This document shows, in pieces, positions 52,182 through 60,446 of a stretch of 64,000 bases of DNA. The stretch is from positions 1-64,000 of the forward strand of contig NZ_VFAH01000008.1 of the NCBI RefSeq assembly GCF_008929045.1. Reading direction: 5' to 3'. Every line of letters starts with the position of its first letter. Position 1 is the first letter of the stretch. The stretch is from Noviherbaspirillum aerium (GTDB lineage Bacteria; Pseudomonadota; Gammaproteobacteria; Burkholderiales; Burkholderiaceae_D). Made by a program: the position numbers and the translations under genes. Under the pieces are notes generated by a model, which was given only the letters and a program-made list of their open reading frames with translations, was not told where the DNA came from and made no database searches.

Positions 52182-53603
52182 GTGGTCGACAAGCAGTCTT
52201 CATCATCTGAAGCCGGTCTTGTTGCGGAATTCGAACGCGCGCTCGGAGCGATCCGGGCGCGCGTTTCCGCATGGATGCCGGATCATGGCGGCAAGTCGTC
52301 GCCAATGGCCGTGGCTTACAGCGGAGGTCTGGATTCCGCCGTGTTGCTGCATCTGGCACACGCCTATGCCGCAGTCCGGGGCATCCGTCTGCATGCCTTC
52401 CATGTCCACCATGGCTTGAGCCCGAATGCGGACGACTGGATGCAGCGCTGCGAACAGCAATGCGCGCAACTGGACGTGCCGTTCGAGGCGCGCCGCATTA
52501 CCCTTGACGGCGCTCGCAGGCATGGTGTCGAGCAAGCTGCGCGAAATGCACGCTATGCCGCGTTGGGAGCGCTCTGCGCAAGCCATGCCGTTCCGCTCCT
52601 GATCACCGGACATCACCAGGATGACCAGGCGGAAACGGTGCTGCTCCAGCTCTTCCGAGGTTCCGGCGTGGCTGGCCTGTCCGGCATGGATGCCGCGAAC
52701 AGGGCGCCGGCTCTGCTCGGCAACGAGCACCTGGTCATGGGGCGTCCCATGCTTGGCATCACGCGCTCGCAGCTTGAACAGTACGCGGCAATGCATGGCA
52801 TCGATCATGTCGAAGACGAATCGAACGCAGATCCGCGTTATGCCCGCAACGCGTTGCGGCATCGGGTGATGCCGGTGATCGGGCAGCATTTCCAGGGCTA
52901 TCAGGAGCGCATCGCGCGTTCCGCCTCCCATGCGCAGGCTGCGCAGCGCATCCTCGACGAAGTGGCTGCCCAAGACCTGGAACGCTGCTCCGAAGGTGAA
53001 GCCATCAGGCTGTCTGCCCTCAAGGCATTCAGCGACGACCGCTGCAACAACCTGCTGCGATATTGGCTGGCCTCGCATGGACTGCGCATGCCGGCAGCGG
53101 CCTGGCTCGATGAAATGCGCATCCAGTTATTCAGCGCCAAGGAGGATGCGAGGATACGCATCACGCATGCGGACGGAGAAATTCGCCGCCACCGCGACCG
53201 CATCCATCTCACACGCCGCTTTGATGACAGGGATCTGGAAATGCCGGCCGTCGATTTTCGATGGGGCGGCGAGGAGTCGCTTCGGTTCGAGCGTTACGGC
53301 GGCACGCTGCATTTCGAAGAAAAGTCTAACGGGATTGATCCAGCCTGGTTGCGTGGACAGTCGCTGCAACTGCGTTTTCGCCTTGCGGGCGACAGGCTCA
53401 AGCTGGGGGCGAACCGGCCGACGCGCTCGCTCAAGCAGCACTACCAGGCGCTCGGCATACCGCACTGGGAGCGGGAACGCCTTCCCGTCGTTACTGCAGG
53501 CGGACGGATGCTCTATGCCGGCGGCATCGGCATGCACTGGCACGACGAGGCCCCCGGATCGGAAAACGGAATGGCGTTGCGGTGGGTGCCGGACCAGGCT
53601 TGA
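52182..53603 (+). CDS. tilS: tRNA(Ile)-lysidine synthase TilS
   Basis: Converts C34 of tRNA-Ile(CAU) to lysidine so that it reads AUA. The N-type ATP pyrophosphatase P-loop is AYSGGLDSAVLLHLA, followed by FHVHHGLSPNADDW and ITGHHQDDQAETVLLQLFRGSG; the C-terminal substrate-binding domains end with RERLPVVTAGGRMLYAGGIG. The length of 473 is normal. GTG start, effectively coupled to accA. Confidence 0.95.
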   Translation: MVDKQSSSSEAGLVAEFERALGAIRARVSAWMPDHGGKSSPMAVAYSGGLDSAVLLHLAHAYAAVRGIRLHAFHVHHGLSPNADDWMQRCEQQCAQLDVPFEARRITLDGARRHGVEQAARNARYAALGALCASHAVPLLITGHHQDDQAETVLLQLFRGSGVAGLSGMDAANRAPALLGNEHLVMGRPMLGITRSQLEQYAAMHGIDHVEDESNADPRYARNALRHRVMPVIGQHFQGYQERIARSASHAQAAQRILDEVAAQDLERCSEGEAIRLSALKAFSDDRCNNLLRYWLASHGLRMPAAAWLDEMRIQLFSAKEDARIRITHADGEIRRHRDRIHLTRRFDDRDLEMPAVDFRWGGEESLRFERYGGTLHFEEKSNGIDPAWLRGQSLQLRFRLAGDRLKLGANRPTRSLKQHYQALGIPHWERERLPVVTAGGRMLYAGGIGMHWHDEAPGSENGMALRWVPDQA

Positions 53604-53763
53604 GCTCCTTCACACCAAATCGACCGGATTTTCAACGGTTTTTTCATTTCATTAACGTTATTTCCACGGCGCGGACTTGCCTTTGCGACGAGCAGCGGGT
53701 AAAGTAAAGGGTTGATTTTTATCAAAATTTTCTTTTTTCCGTTCAGCGTATCTTTCCCACCTT

Positions 53764-55014
53764 ATGGCTTTAATCGTCCACAAATATGGCGGCACTTCCA
53801 TGGGCTCGACCGAGCGCATCAAGAATGTCGCCAAGCGCGTCGCCAAATGGCACGACGCAGGTCATCAAATCGTTGTGGTGCCCTCCGCAATGTCCGGTGA
53901 AACCAACCGCCTGATCGCACTTGCGAAAGACATCATGCCGCAGCCGGACCCGCGCGAGCTCGACATGCTTGCCTCGACCGGCGAGCAGGTATCGGTGGCA
54001 CTGCTGTCCATGGCGCTGCAGTCCATTGGCAAGCAGGCCGTTTCCTACGCCGGCTGGCAGGTTCCGATCAAGACCGACTCCGCATTCACCAAGGCCCGCA
54101 TCCAGTCGATCGACGACGAGCGCGTGCGCAAGGATCTCGGTGCAGGGAAGATCGTCATCATCACCGGCTTCCAGGGTGTGGACGAGGGCGGCAATATCAC
54201 AACGCTGGGCCGTGGCGGTTCCGATACCTCCGCGGTTGCGGTCGCTGCCGCGCTGAAGGCGCAGGAATGCCTGATCTATACCGACGTGGACGGGGTCTAC
54301 ACCACCGACCCGCGCGTCGTGTCCGAAGCGCGCCGCCTCAAGACCGTCACTTTCGAAGAGATGCTCGAGATGGCCTCGCTCGGCTCGAAGGTGCTGCAGA
54401 TCCGCTCGGTCGAATTTGCCGGCAACTACAAGGTTCCAACGCGCGTGCTGTCGTCGCTGACCGACCCGCTCATGCCGCTGGAAGAGGAAGCCAATTCCGG
54501 CACACTGATTTCGTTTGAGGAAGATACACACATGGAACAAGCCGTTATTTCCGGTATCGCGTTCAACCGCGATGAAGCAAAGATCACCGTACTGGGCGTG
54601 CCGGACAAGCCAGGCATTGCTTACCAGATCCTCGGTCCGGTGGCGGATGCCAATATCGAAGTCGACATGATCATCCAGAACCAGTCCGTTGACGGCAAGA
54701 CCGACTTCACCTTCACCGTGCCTCGCGGCGAGTACGCAAAGGCCATGGATGTTCTCAACAAGAGCGTGCGCGAGCACATCGGCGCTGGAAGCATTGTCGG
54801 CGATACGAAGGTCTCCAAGGTATCCGTGGTCGGCGTCGGCATGCGCAGCCATGTGGGCATTGCATCGCAGATGTTCCGCACCTTGTCGGAAGAGGGCATC
54901 AACATCCAGATGATCTCCACATCGGAAATCAAGATTTCCGTACTGATCGACGAGAAGTACATGGAACTGGCCGTCCGTGCACTGCACAAGGCATTCGATC
55001 TGGAAAAAGCTTGA
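53764..55014 (+). CDS. lysC: Aspartokinase
   Basis: Phosphorylates aspartate, first step to lysine, methionine and threonine. The kinase domain (about 1-250) begins VHKYGGTSMGS and has GRGGSDTSAVAVAAAL; two ACT domains follow (about 265-340 and 345-416), the site of feedback inhibition. 416 residues, monofunctional class. The 160-bp gap after tilS suggests its own promoter. Confidence 0.97.
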   Translation: MALIVHKYGGTSMGSTERIKNVAKRVAKWHDAGHQIVVVPSAMSGETNRLIALAKDIMPQPDPRELDMLASTGEQVSVALLSMALQSIGKQAVSYAGWQVPIKTDSAFTKARIQSIDDERVRKDLGAGKIVIITGFQGVDEGGNITTLGRGGSDTSAVAVAAALKAQECLIYTDVDGVYTTDPRVVSEARRLKTVTFEEMLEMASLGSKVLQIRSVEFAGNYKVPTRVLSSLTDPLMPLEEEANSGTLISFEEDTHMEQAVISGIAFNRDEAKITVLGVPDKPGIAYQILGPVADANIEVDMIIQNQSVDGKTDFTFTVPRGEYAKAMDVLNKSVREHIGAGSIVGDTKVSKVSVVGVGMRSHVGIASQMFRTLSEEGINIQMISTSEIKISVLIDEKYMELAVRALHKAFDLEKA

Positions 55015-55041
55015 TCCAGCTCGACTGATTGCATTGTTCCA

Positions 55042-55070
55042 TTGACCAATCCCGCCTGACCCGCTATCAT
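55042..55070 (+). promoter_or_regulatory. Promoter of tRNA-Ser
   Basis: -35 TTGACC (55042-55047), 17-bp spacer, -10 TATCAT (55065-55070), about 41 bp before the mature tRNA. It is the only good sigma-70 match between lysC and the tRNA. Confidence 0.7.
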
Positions 55071-55111
55071 GCGGGACTTCAGTGAAGCAAGCGCAAGCGC
55101 GTTTCATGTGT

Positions 55112-55205
55112 GGAGACGTGGCCGAGAGGTCGAAGGCACTTCCCTGCTAAGGAAGCATATGGGCTTAAACCTGTATCGAGGGTTCGAATCCCTCCGTCTC
55201 CGCCA
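55112..55205 (+). tRNA. tRNA-Ser, anticodon GCT
   Basis: 94 nt including an encoded CCA. Acceptor GGAGACG/CGTCTCC with discriminator G, D arm GGCCGAGAGGTCGAAGGC, anticodon loop CTGCTAA (GCT), a long variable arm, and T loop GGTTCGAATCC. Its last 21 bases, from within the T loop, are repeated downstream at 55326. Confidence 0.96.
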
Positions 55206-55257
55206 AGGATTTAAAAATGCCCCGCAAGGGGCATTTTTTTTTGGCGGAACGGGAGCG
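55185..55257 (+). repeat. Direct repeat, copy 1: tRNA-Ser 3' end plus terminator (att-like)
   Basis: 73 bp covering the last 21 nt of tRNA-Ser, its terminator and 15 bp beyond (ending GGAACGGGAGCG). It is identical to 55326-55397 except for one fewer T in the second copy's T tract. The crossover point inside the T loop is where many tyrosine integrases act. Confidence 0.9.
55213..55242 (+). terminator. Terminator of tRNA-Ser
   Basis: AAAAATGCCCC (55213-55223) pairs with GGGGCATTTTT (55228-55238) around GCAA, ending in nine T. A second copy is at 55354-55382. Confidence 0.93.
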
Positions 55258-55325
55258 GGCACTGCGCGCGTTCGGGATTTGAAGGGCTTGGCATGCAGGC
55301 CAAGCCGCGGCCTGCGGAATGTAGG

Positions 55326-55397
55326 CGAATCCCTCCGTCTCCGCCAAGGATTTAAAAATGCCCCGCAAGGGGCATTTTTTTTGGCGGAACGGGAGCG
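55326..55397 (+). repeat. Direct repeat, copy 2: tRNA-Ser 3' fragment plus terminator
   Basis: 72 bp beginning CGAATCCCTCCGTCTCCGCC, a tRNA-Ser 3' fragment with no 5' body, followed by a duplicate of the terminator (55354-55382). It lies 141 bp from copy 1. The metal genes begin 470 bp further on. Confidence 0.9.
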
Positions 55398-55869
55398 CTC
55401 CCTTTCAAACCAAATCCGCCGTATCACCGCGATCCCGCGCGCAGACGCGTTGCATTCGTCATCATGGATACCAAACTCAAGCCCATGGCACGGGCCGCAA
55501 TCAATGACGACAGCAATTGTCCGGTGACCGGCTTAATGCAGGCCGGCTGAAAGCCGGACATCCGATGCGGTGTCGACATCGGGCAGGCGCTGCATTGGAG
55601 CCGAGCGAGGGAAGGCCGCGTCGGCTGCCATTCGCGCCCTTTAGATCGGTTTCACCCTGACCTGCCTGTCGATCCCGGACAAATTGCCGCCGGCACTGCG
55701 TTGTGACTCCTTGCCATGGCCTGGCCATGTCGCGTCGTCACGCCTGATTCCAGCAGCAATCTACCTCGGCCTCGGCATCGACCTCGACCAGACCGGCCAA
55801 GGCGAAACCGCTCTAGCAGGCTGCTGCTGGTGTTGGTGTTGGTGTTTGCGCTCGAACGTGGACAGACGT

Positions 55870-56082
55870 TCAGGCAGGAGCGGCAGGCCTTACCGATGCG
55901 GGATAGCCCGCTGCAGTCACGGCCCTTGCCACTATCTCGGCATCCTCCGCAGAAACCACGCGGATGAGCCGGGCAGGGAGGTCTACTTCGACTGCGGCGG
56001 CTTTGTCGACCGCCTGTACGGCAGTGGTAATACGGCGGGCGCAACCGCCGCAGGTCATGCCCTCGACTAGCAAAGTGAACAT
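55870..56082 (-). CDS. CopZ-like heavy-metal-associated (HMA) domain protein
   Basis: 70-residue metallochaperone consisting of one HMA domain. The metal site is GMTCGGC (Cys11, Cys14) in the first loop, as in CopZ and the N-terminal domains of copper ATPases. It should bind Cu(I) and pass it to an ATPase or regulator. AAGGAGAAACCGG precedes the ATG. Its promoter has the geometry of a CueR-controlled gene. No copper ATPase follows it, which is unusual because the chaperone gene is usually next to copA. Confidence 0.93.
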   Translation of the reverse strand: MFTLLVEGMTCGGCARRITTAVQAVDKAAAVEVDLPARLIRVVSAEDAEIVARAVTAAGYPASVRPAAPA

Positions 56083-56111
56083 CCGGTTTCTCCTTCAGAT
56101 CAGGTGAAGCC

Positions 56112-56142
56112 AGGATAGACCTTCCAGCAATTGGAAGGTCAA
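56112..56142 (-). promoter_or_regulatory. MerR/CueR-type promoter of the CopZ-like gene
   Basis: Minus strand: -35 TTGACC (56137-56142), -10 TATCCT (56112-56117) and a 19-bp spacer, the overlong spacing typical of MerR-family activation. The spacer holds the dyad ACCTTCCAATTGCTGGAAGGT (56119-56139), a seven-base palindrome with a seven-base centre that closely resembles known CueR/HmrR sites. The -10 is about 30 bp from the CopZ start. Confidence 0.85.
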
Positions 56143-56146
56143 GACC

Positions 56147-56773
56147 TTATTTGGCCGCGAGTTTCCATTCCTTTTTCCATGCCGTCATCTGCTCGATTTC
56201 TTTCTTCTGTGCATCGACGACGGCACGGGCAAGTTCTTTCACTTCGGAATGCTTCGCCTTCTTCAAGGCGTCCTGAGCCATTTTGACGGCGCCACGATGA
56301 TGGCGGATCATCATGTCGATAAACATGGCATCGAAGGCATTGCCTTTTTTCGCCGCCAGTTTTTCCATCGACATGTCCTTCATTGATTCCGCCATGCCTG
56401 GAAGCTTCATGTTCATGGCGTCGCCTTTGCCGGCGTACCATTGCTGTTTCCAGTCCTGCAGTTGCCTGATTTCCTTCTGCTGGTCATCCATCACTTTTTT
56501 TGCCAGCTGCTTCAGTTCCTCATGGCCGGCACGCTTATCGACAAGTTGAGCCATCTCGATGGCGCCCTGATGATGCACAACCATCGTGTCGATGAATTGA
56601 TGGTCATATTCCGCCTTGGCGGCGTTGGGCGAGCTTTTCATCGCACCGTGGTTCATCTGGCCATGGGCTTGATTCGGCTCATGCGTGCCGGAATGCGAGC
56701 TGTGCTGAGCGAGCGCGGGTGTCGACAGCGCGCCGGCGCAAAGCAGAATGGAAGTCAGTCGAGAAATGCGCAT
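56147..56773 (-). CDS. Periplasmic DUF305 protein, two HHxG repeats
   Basis: 208 residues from the ATG at 56773 (AAGGA upstream; a TTG two codons earlier is possible). A signal peptide of about 22 residues ends ALA, then a His/Met-rich segment (HSSHSGTHEPNQAHGQMNHGAM) and two related helical units with FIDTMVVHHQGAIEMAQ (about 60-76) and FIDMMIRHHRGAVKMAQ (about 151-167). DUF305/CopM-type proteins bind copper or silver in the periplasm and are found in metal clusters. Its stop lies just upstream of the CueR-type promoter, in the same direction as the CopZ-like gene, so read-through is possible. Confidence 0.9.
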   Translation of the reverse strand: MRISRLTSILLCAGALSTPALAQHSSHSGTHEPNQAHGQMNHGAMKSSPNAAKAEYDHQFIDTMVVHHQGAIEMAQLVDKRAGHEELKQLAKKVMDDQQKEIRQLQDWKQQWYAGKGDAMNMKLPGMAESMKDMSMEKLAAKKGNAFDAMFIDMMIRHHRGAVKMAQDALKKAKHSEVKELARAVVDAQKKEIEQMTAWKKEWKLAAK

Positions 56774-57055
56774 AGTCAATCCTTGGTTGCACAGGAAAAA
56801 TCAAGAAAATACAATAATCGGCATGCTTGTGTAGATGTAATGGCGCGACACTTGTTTGAAAATAAACGCCGGGCCTCGCCAACGAGCAAGGCCGTCCGGC
56901 AATCATGCCGTGCCTGCCACGCGGTGCCTTCCTGCATTGGTTGGACGGCGAGGCAAGTGAACCGGCGGAAAAATGCATCACTACGCTGCGATCACTTTGA
57001 GACGGAAACCCGGATGCTATAATCCGCGCATCAACCCCAAGTCCCGAATCAATCC
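56774..57055. promoter_or_regulatory. Divergent promoter region of the metal cluster
   Basis: 282 bp between the DUF305 gene and the RND operon. For the plus strand a TATAAT box (57018-57023) with TTTGAG 16 bp upstream (56996-57001) is the best promoter. The minus side is A/T-rich (about 56795-56825) and may hold the DUF305 promoter. I see no MerR-type dyad in this interval. Confidence 0.55.
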
Positions 57056-57415
57056 GTGCGCCGACTGCTCTGTCTCTTTCTGCTTGTGCTGCTGCCTTTG
57101 CATAGCTTTGCGATGCAGGGCGGATGGCACGCGTCCGGAAAGGCCGCTTTCAGCATTGCGCATGAAATCGACCATCTCATCGGGGAAAGTCATCATCATG
57201 ATGATCACCACGGCGGGGTTCATTACGATGACTCGACGGCATCGTCGGAGCATCTGGCTGAACATTCGGCGGCTCACAACTGCGCCGCCATTCCATCCAC
57301 AATTCCTGCCCTGGTGAGCGTACGCGCGACTCGCGCGTCGGACACCCAGCCTCAACACTACCTGCCCGACCCATTTCCGCAGCGTCTGCAACGCCCCCCT
57401 GCAAGCCTAGGCTGA
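57056..57415 (+). CDS. Small exported His-rich protein (CzcI-like position)
   Basis: 119 residues from a GTG start; no Shine-Dalgarno is evident, but the N-terminus MRRLLCLFLLVLLPLHSFA is a clear signal peptide. The mature part has a metal-binding-looking tract SHHHDDHHGGVHYDD (45-59) and further His residues, ending in a Pro-rich tail. Small His-rich exported proteins encoded just before czcC occur in other czc operons (CzcI), where they are thought to affect expression; the link here rests on position and composition. Confidence 0.7.
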   Translation: MRRLLCLFLLVLLPLHSFAMQGGWHASGKAAFSIAHEIDHLIGESHHHDDHHGGVHYDDSTASSEHLAEHSAAHNCAAIPSTIPALVSVRATRASDTQPQHYLPDPFPQRLQRPPASLG

Positions 57416-57533
57416 TCCGCCGAAGGCATCTCCGTACTTCATCCGGCTTTTTCCAAAGCCGTGAGGGTTCGCGCCTAGCCGCGACCTGTGCAACTGCCTT
57501 CGGCCGTCCTTACGGTTACCGATTGGAGATTGC

Positions 57534-58751
57534 ATGCGTGCTCATTTTACGATTCACACTGTTATTGTCTCGGCTGTCCTGACACTGGGTTCAACGGCCG
57601 CTTACCCGCAAGCCGTTCCAGACAGCCTCAAAGCTGCCGTCGAGGCAGCATGGCAAAGATCACCCCAGGCTCGAACGCTGGAGTCGAGACAGGACGAGAT
57701 CCTGGCAGGCCATGAGGCCGCGCGCTCCTGGATTGCGGGTTCGCCCTCCGTCGGACTGTCCGAGCGCAGCGACCGCTGGACCGACCGTGCCGGTGCGAGA
57801 GAGAGGGAGGTGTCGCTGTCGGCGCCGGTCTGGCTCCCCGGGCAGGTTGCCGCACGCCGGGCGCAAGCCGAGGCTGGTGCGGCCGAACTTCAGGCACAGA
57901 TTGCCAACCTGCGGCTTAGCCTTGCGGGCGAGGTCCGGGAGCGCCTGTGGGCTGTTGCCTCAGCCAGGGAAGTCTTGGCCGAAGCTGTCAATCGCCAGAA
58001 ATATCTTGAGGCGACTGCGGAGGAAGTCATGCGGCGGGTCAATGCCGGCGACCTGGCTCGCACGGACGGCATGCTCGCCCGACAGGAGGCGCTTGCCGCC
58101 AGGACTGGCGTTGTCGACGCTCAATTGAAGCTGCGCGAAGCCTTGCTGCGCTTCACTACCCTGACTGGTCTGGCGGAGATACCGCCGCCGGCAGCGGAGC
58201 CCGTGGCGGATGCGCCGGTGGAGCCTCATCCACGCCTGTCCGCTTCAAGGGCGGCCATCCGGAATGCGCAGGCGTCGCTCAACGTGGTCGCTAAAAACCG
58301 AAGCGAGCCGCCGACTGTCGGCGTCGCCTATCGCCGCGAACGGGAAGCCATCGGCGGCGAATCGGCCTCCAGCGTTAGCTTCGGCATTGACATTCCCATT
58401 GGAACCGCCGCACGCAATCGGCCTCTCGAGACGGCCGCACAAACGCAACTGGTCACCGCATCCGCAGAAGCGGTCCAGTCCGAAGCGGGCCTGCAGGCGG
58501 ACATCGCGCTCGCGCGCGAGCAGGTCGCGGCTTCCGAACAGGCACTTGACGCGGCCGTCAGCCGCGCCGGCATCGCGCGCGAACATGCGCAACTGATCGA
58601 GAAGGCATTTCGCATGGGTGAACGCGGCCTGACCGAAATGCTCAGGGCCCGAAGCATCCTGCATGAGGCGGAGGCGGGCGAGCGGCAGCAGCGTATTGCC
58701 GTCGGCCTGGCCTGCGCCCGCCTGAATCAAGCATTGGGAGTAACTCCATGA
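57534..58751 (+). CDS. Outer-membrane factor of an RND metal efflux system (CzcC-like)
   Basis: 405-residue TolC-family protein: signal peptide of about 27 residues, then long helices with heptad character in two related halves (about 35-215 and 220-400), as in outer-membrane efflux channels. It forms the exit duct of the tripartite pump encoded downstream. It lacks a lipobox. The last 4 bp overlap the next gene (ATGA). Confidence 0.88.
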   Translation: MRAHFTIHTVIVSAVLTLGSTAAYPQAVPDSLKAAVEAAWQRSPQARTLESRQDEILAGHEAARSWIAGSPSVGLSERSDRWTDRAGAREREVSLSAPVWLPGQVAARRAQAEAGAAELQAQIANLRLSLAGEVRERLWAVASAREVLAEAVNRQKYLEATAEEVMRRVNAGDLARTDGMLARQEALAARTGVVDAQLKLREALLRFTTLTGLAEIPPPAAEPVADAPVEPHPRLSASRAAIRNAQASLNVVAKNRSEPPTVGVAYRREREAIGGESASSVSFGIDIPIGTAARNRPLETAAQTQLVTASAEAVQSEAGLQADIALAREQVAASEQALDAAVSRAGIAREHAQLIEKAFRMGERGLTEMLRARSILHEAEAGERQQRIAVGLACARLNQALGVTP

Positions 58752-59308
58752 AAGCCATACAAATCATCATTTTCTGCCTGGTGTTCCCGGTACTCGCCTT
58801 CGCGCATGGAGGGGCGGACCACAGCCACGACGATGCCCCCGCAGCATCAGCATCCGTATCGGCTCAGCCGCGCATCGAAACGGCAACGGAAATCTTCGAG
58901 ATCGTCGGCCGCCTGGAGAACAATGAACTCTCGCTGCTGATAGACCGGTTTGCGACCAATGAGCCGGTCCTCAACGGCAATGTCGAAGTCGAGGTGAATG
59001 GCCAGAAGGCTGCCGCCAAGTTCCATGCGGACCACGGCGACTATTCGGTCAGCGACCAGGCGTTCATCAAGGCGCTGGCGAAACCGGGAAAACACGTTCT
59101 GATGTTGACGGTTTCCGCGGGCGATGACACCGACCTTCTCGAAACCACGATGACGGTCGGCGGTGAAACTTACGCGACCGCGGATGGCAAGACCGGCTTG
59201 CGACATGTGCCGCTCTCCACCGCAGCGATCATTGGCGGCATTCTCGCCCTCGTTCTGGCTGCAATTGCCATCGTGCTGGCACGCCGCAAACCTTCCACCG
59301 GAAACTGA
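58748..59308 (+). CDS. Membrane-anchored periplasmic protein of unknown function in the RND operon
   Basis: 186 residues: signal peptide cut after Ala19, an N-terminal His/Asp tract HGGADHSHDD, a soluble domain of about 100 residues with beta-type pattern (ENNELSLLIDRFATNEPVLNGNVEVEVNGQKAAAKFHADHGDYSV), and a C-terminal membrane span (about 157-178) followed by basic RRKPS. The layout suggests a type I membrane protein with a periplasmic metal-sensing or metal-carrying domain. The domain could be related to copper-resistance Ig-like folds, but I do not recognise a family. It is coupled to the channel and adaptor genes by overlap and a 2-bp gap. Confidence 0.8.
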   Translation: MKAIQIIIFCLVFPVLAFAHGGADHSHDDAPAASASVSAQPRIETATEIFEIVGRLENNELSLLIDRFATNEPVLNGNVEVEVNGQKAAAKFHADHGDYSVSDQAFIKALAKPGKHVLMLTVSAGDDTDLLETTMTVGGETYATADGKTGLRHVPLSTAAIIGGILALVLAAIAIVLARRKPSTGN

Positions 59309-59310
59309 AC

Positions 59311-60438
59311 ATGAACAAGCTTTCATTCCCCATGCTCGGCCTGGCGGCGGCTGGATTGGCCGGATTGATTTCCGCGTCGGCTGTGGCAGGGCCGGGCGCC
59401 CACGGCCCAAACGGCGAACACCTGGACGCTCCCGCGTCAGCCAGCACCACCGGACTTGCGCGCCTGCCCGACGGCAGCGTCAATGTGCCAAAGCTTGCGC
59501 AACGCCGGATGGCCCTGCGCACCATCGTCGCCGAGGCGGGCGAGCATCCGATGACGGCCGAACTGAACGGGCGGGTCGCAATGGATCCGAATGCCGGCGG
59601 CCGCGTCCAGGCGCCATTCGCCGGCCGCCTCGAGCCCGGACCCAAGGGATTGCCGGTTGCCGGCCAGCGGGTCGAGAAGGGACAAGTGCTCCTGTACGTC
59701 CGTCCGATCGCGGCGGCCATCGAGCGCGGCAATCAGCAGGCGCAGCTGGTCGAAATTCAAACCAGCCGCCGTCTCGCCGAACAGCGGGTCAGAAGGCTCG
59801 AATCGCTGGAAGGCACCGTGCCGCAGAAGGAAATCGAGGCAGCGCGTGCGGAACTCGCCAGCCTGACCGGCCGCGAAAAAGCCGTGGCCGGCACGGTGGG
59901 AGGCAGCGAAGCAATCACCGCACCCGCTGCCGGAGTCATCGCCGCGGCCAATGCGCTTAACGGCCAGATAGTCGAGGCCCGCGACATGCTCTTCGACATC
60001 GTGGATCCCGCCCGGATGATGGTCGAAGCGGTGACGACCGAGCCCTCCCTGGCCGCACGCGTGGAGTCCGCCGCCCTGGCGAACATTCCGGGCGTCGAGT
60101 TGGCGTTCATCGGAGGCGGGCGCTCCTTGCGTGAAGGCGCCTTGCCGCTGAACTTCCGTGCAAGCGCCAAGGACGCCGCACTCGCGGTGGGCCAGCCGGT
60201 AACGTTGGTGGCGAAGCTCAAGGATGCGGTCAAGGGCATCGCCGTGCCTGCCGAGGCGGTGGTGCGCAACCCGTCCAACGAGCCCATCGTGTGGATCAAG
60301 TCCGGCGCCGAGCGTTTCGTCGCGCAACCGGTCGAGACCCGTCCGCTGGACGCCAGCCGAGTCGTCGTCGTCAAGGGGCTGGGGCCCGGCAACCGCGTTG
60401 TGGTCTCCGGCGCCGCGCTGATCAACCAGATTCGATAA
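59311..60438 (+). CDS. Periplasmic adaptor (membrane fusion protein) of the RND pump, CzcB-like
   Basis: 375 residues: signal peptide or membrane anchor (about 1-26), a lipoyl-like domain split by a helical hairpin ([33 protein letters not shown] ... [32 protein letters not shown]), and beta-barrel plus membrane-proximal domains at the C-terminus ([36 protein letters not shown]). It links the pump to the outer-membrane channel. The helical hairpin is short, as in metal-efflux adaptors. It starts 2 bp after the preceding gene. Confidence 0.9.
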   Translation: MNKLSFPMLGLAAAGLAGLISASAVAGPGAHGPNGEHLDAPASASTTGLARLPDGSVNVPKLAQRRMALRTIVAEAGEHPMTAELNGRVAMDPNAGGRVQAPFAGRLEPGPKGLPVAGQRVEKGQVLLYVRPIAAAIERGNQQAQLVEIQTSRRLAEQRVRRLESLEGTVPQKEIEAARAELASLTGREKAVAGTVGGSEAITAPAAGVIAAANALNGQIVEARDMLFDIVDPARMMVEAVTTEPSLAARVESAALANIPGVELAFIGGGRSLREGALPLNFRASAKDAALAVGQPVTLVAKLKDAVKGIAVPAEAVVRNPSNEPIVWIKSGAERFVAQPVETRPLDASRVVVVKGLGPGNRVVVSGAALINQIR

Positions 60439-60446
60439 GGACATCT

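Larger units (their letters stand above)
55206..55869. other. Non-coding interval after tRNA-Ser
   Basis: 664 bp. It starts with two terminator-bearing direct repeats separated by 68 bp that contain overlapping hairpins (GGCTTGGC/GCCAAGCC). From 55400 to 55869 I see no supported gene: short frames in all directions, a GCCGGCTGAAAGCCGG hairpin near 55546 and a GTTGGTGTTGGTGTT tract near 55832. It looks like decayed or junction DNA at the edge of the metal region. Confidence 0.6.

Noticed and set aside
55464-55550. 28-codon frame MDTKLKPMARAAINDDSNCP... after tRNA-Ser
   Set aside because: Too short, no ribosome site, no recognisable family; it lies in apparently decayed DNA.
55832-55849. GTTGGTGTTGGTGTT tract as a possible CRISPR or tandem repeat array
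   Set aside because: Only a few six-base units with no spacers; simple low-complexity sequence.
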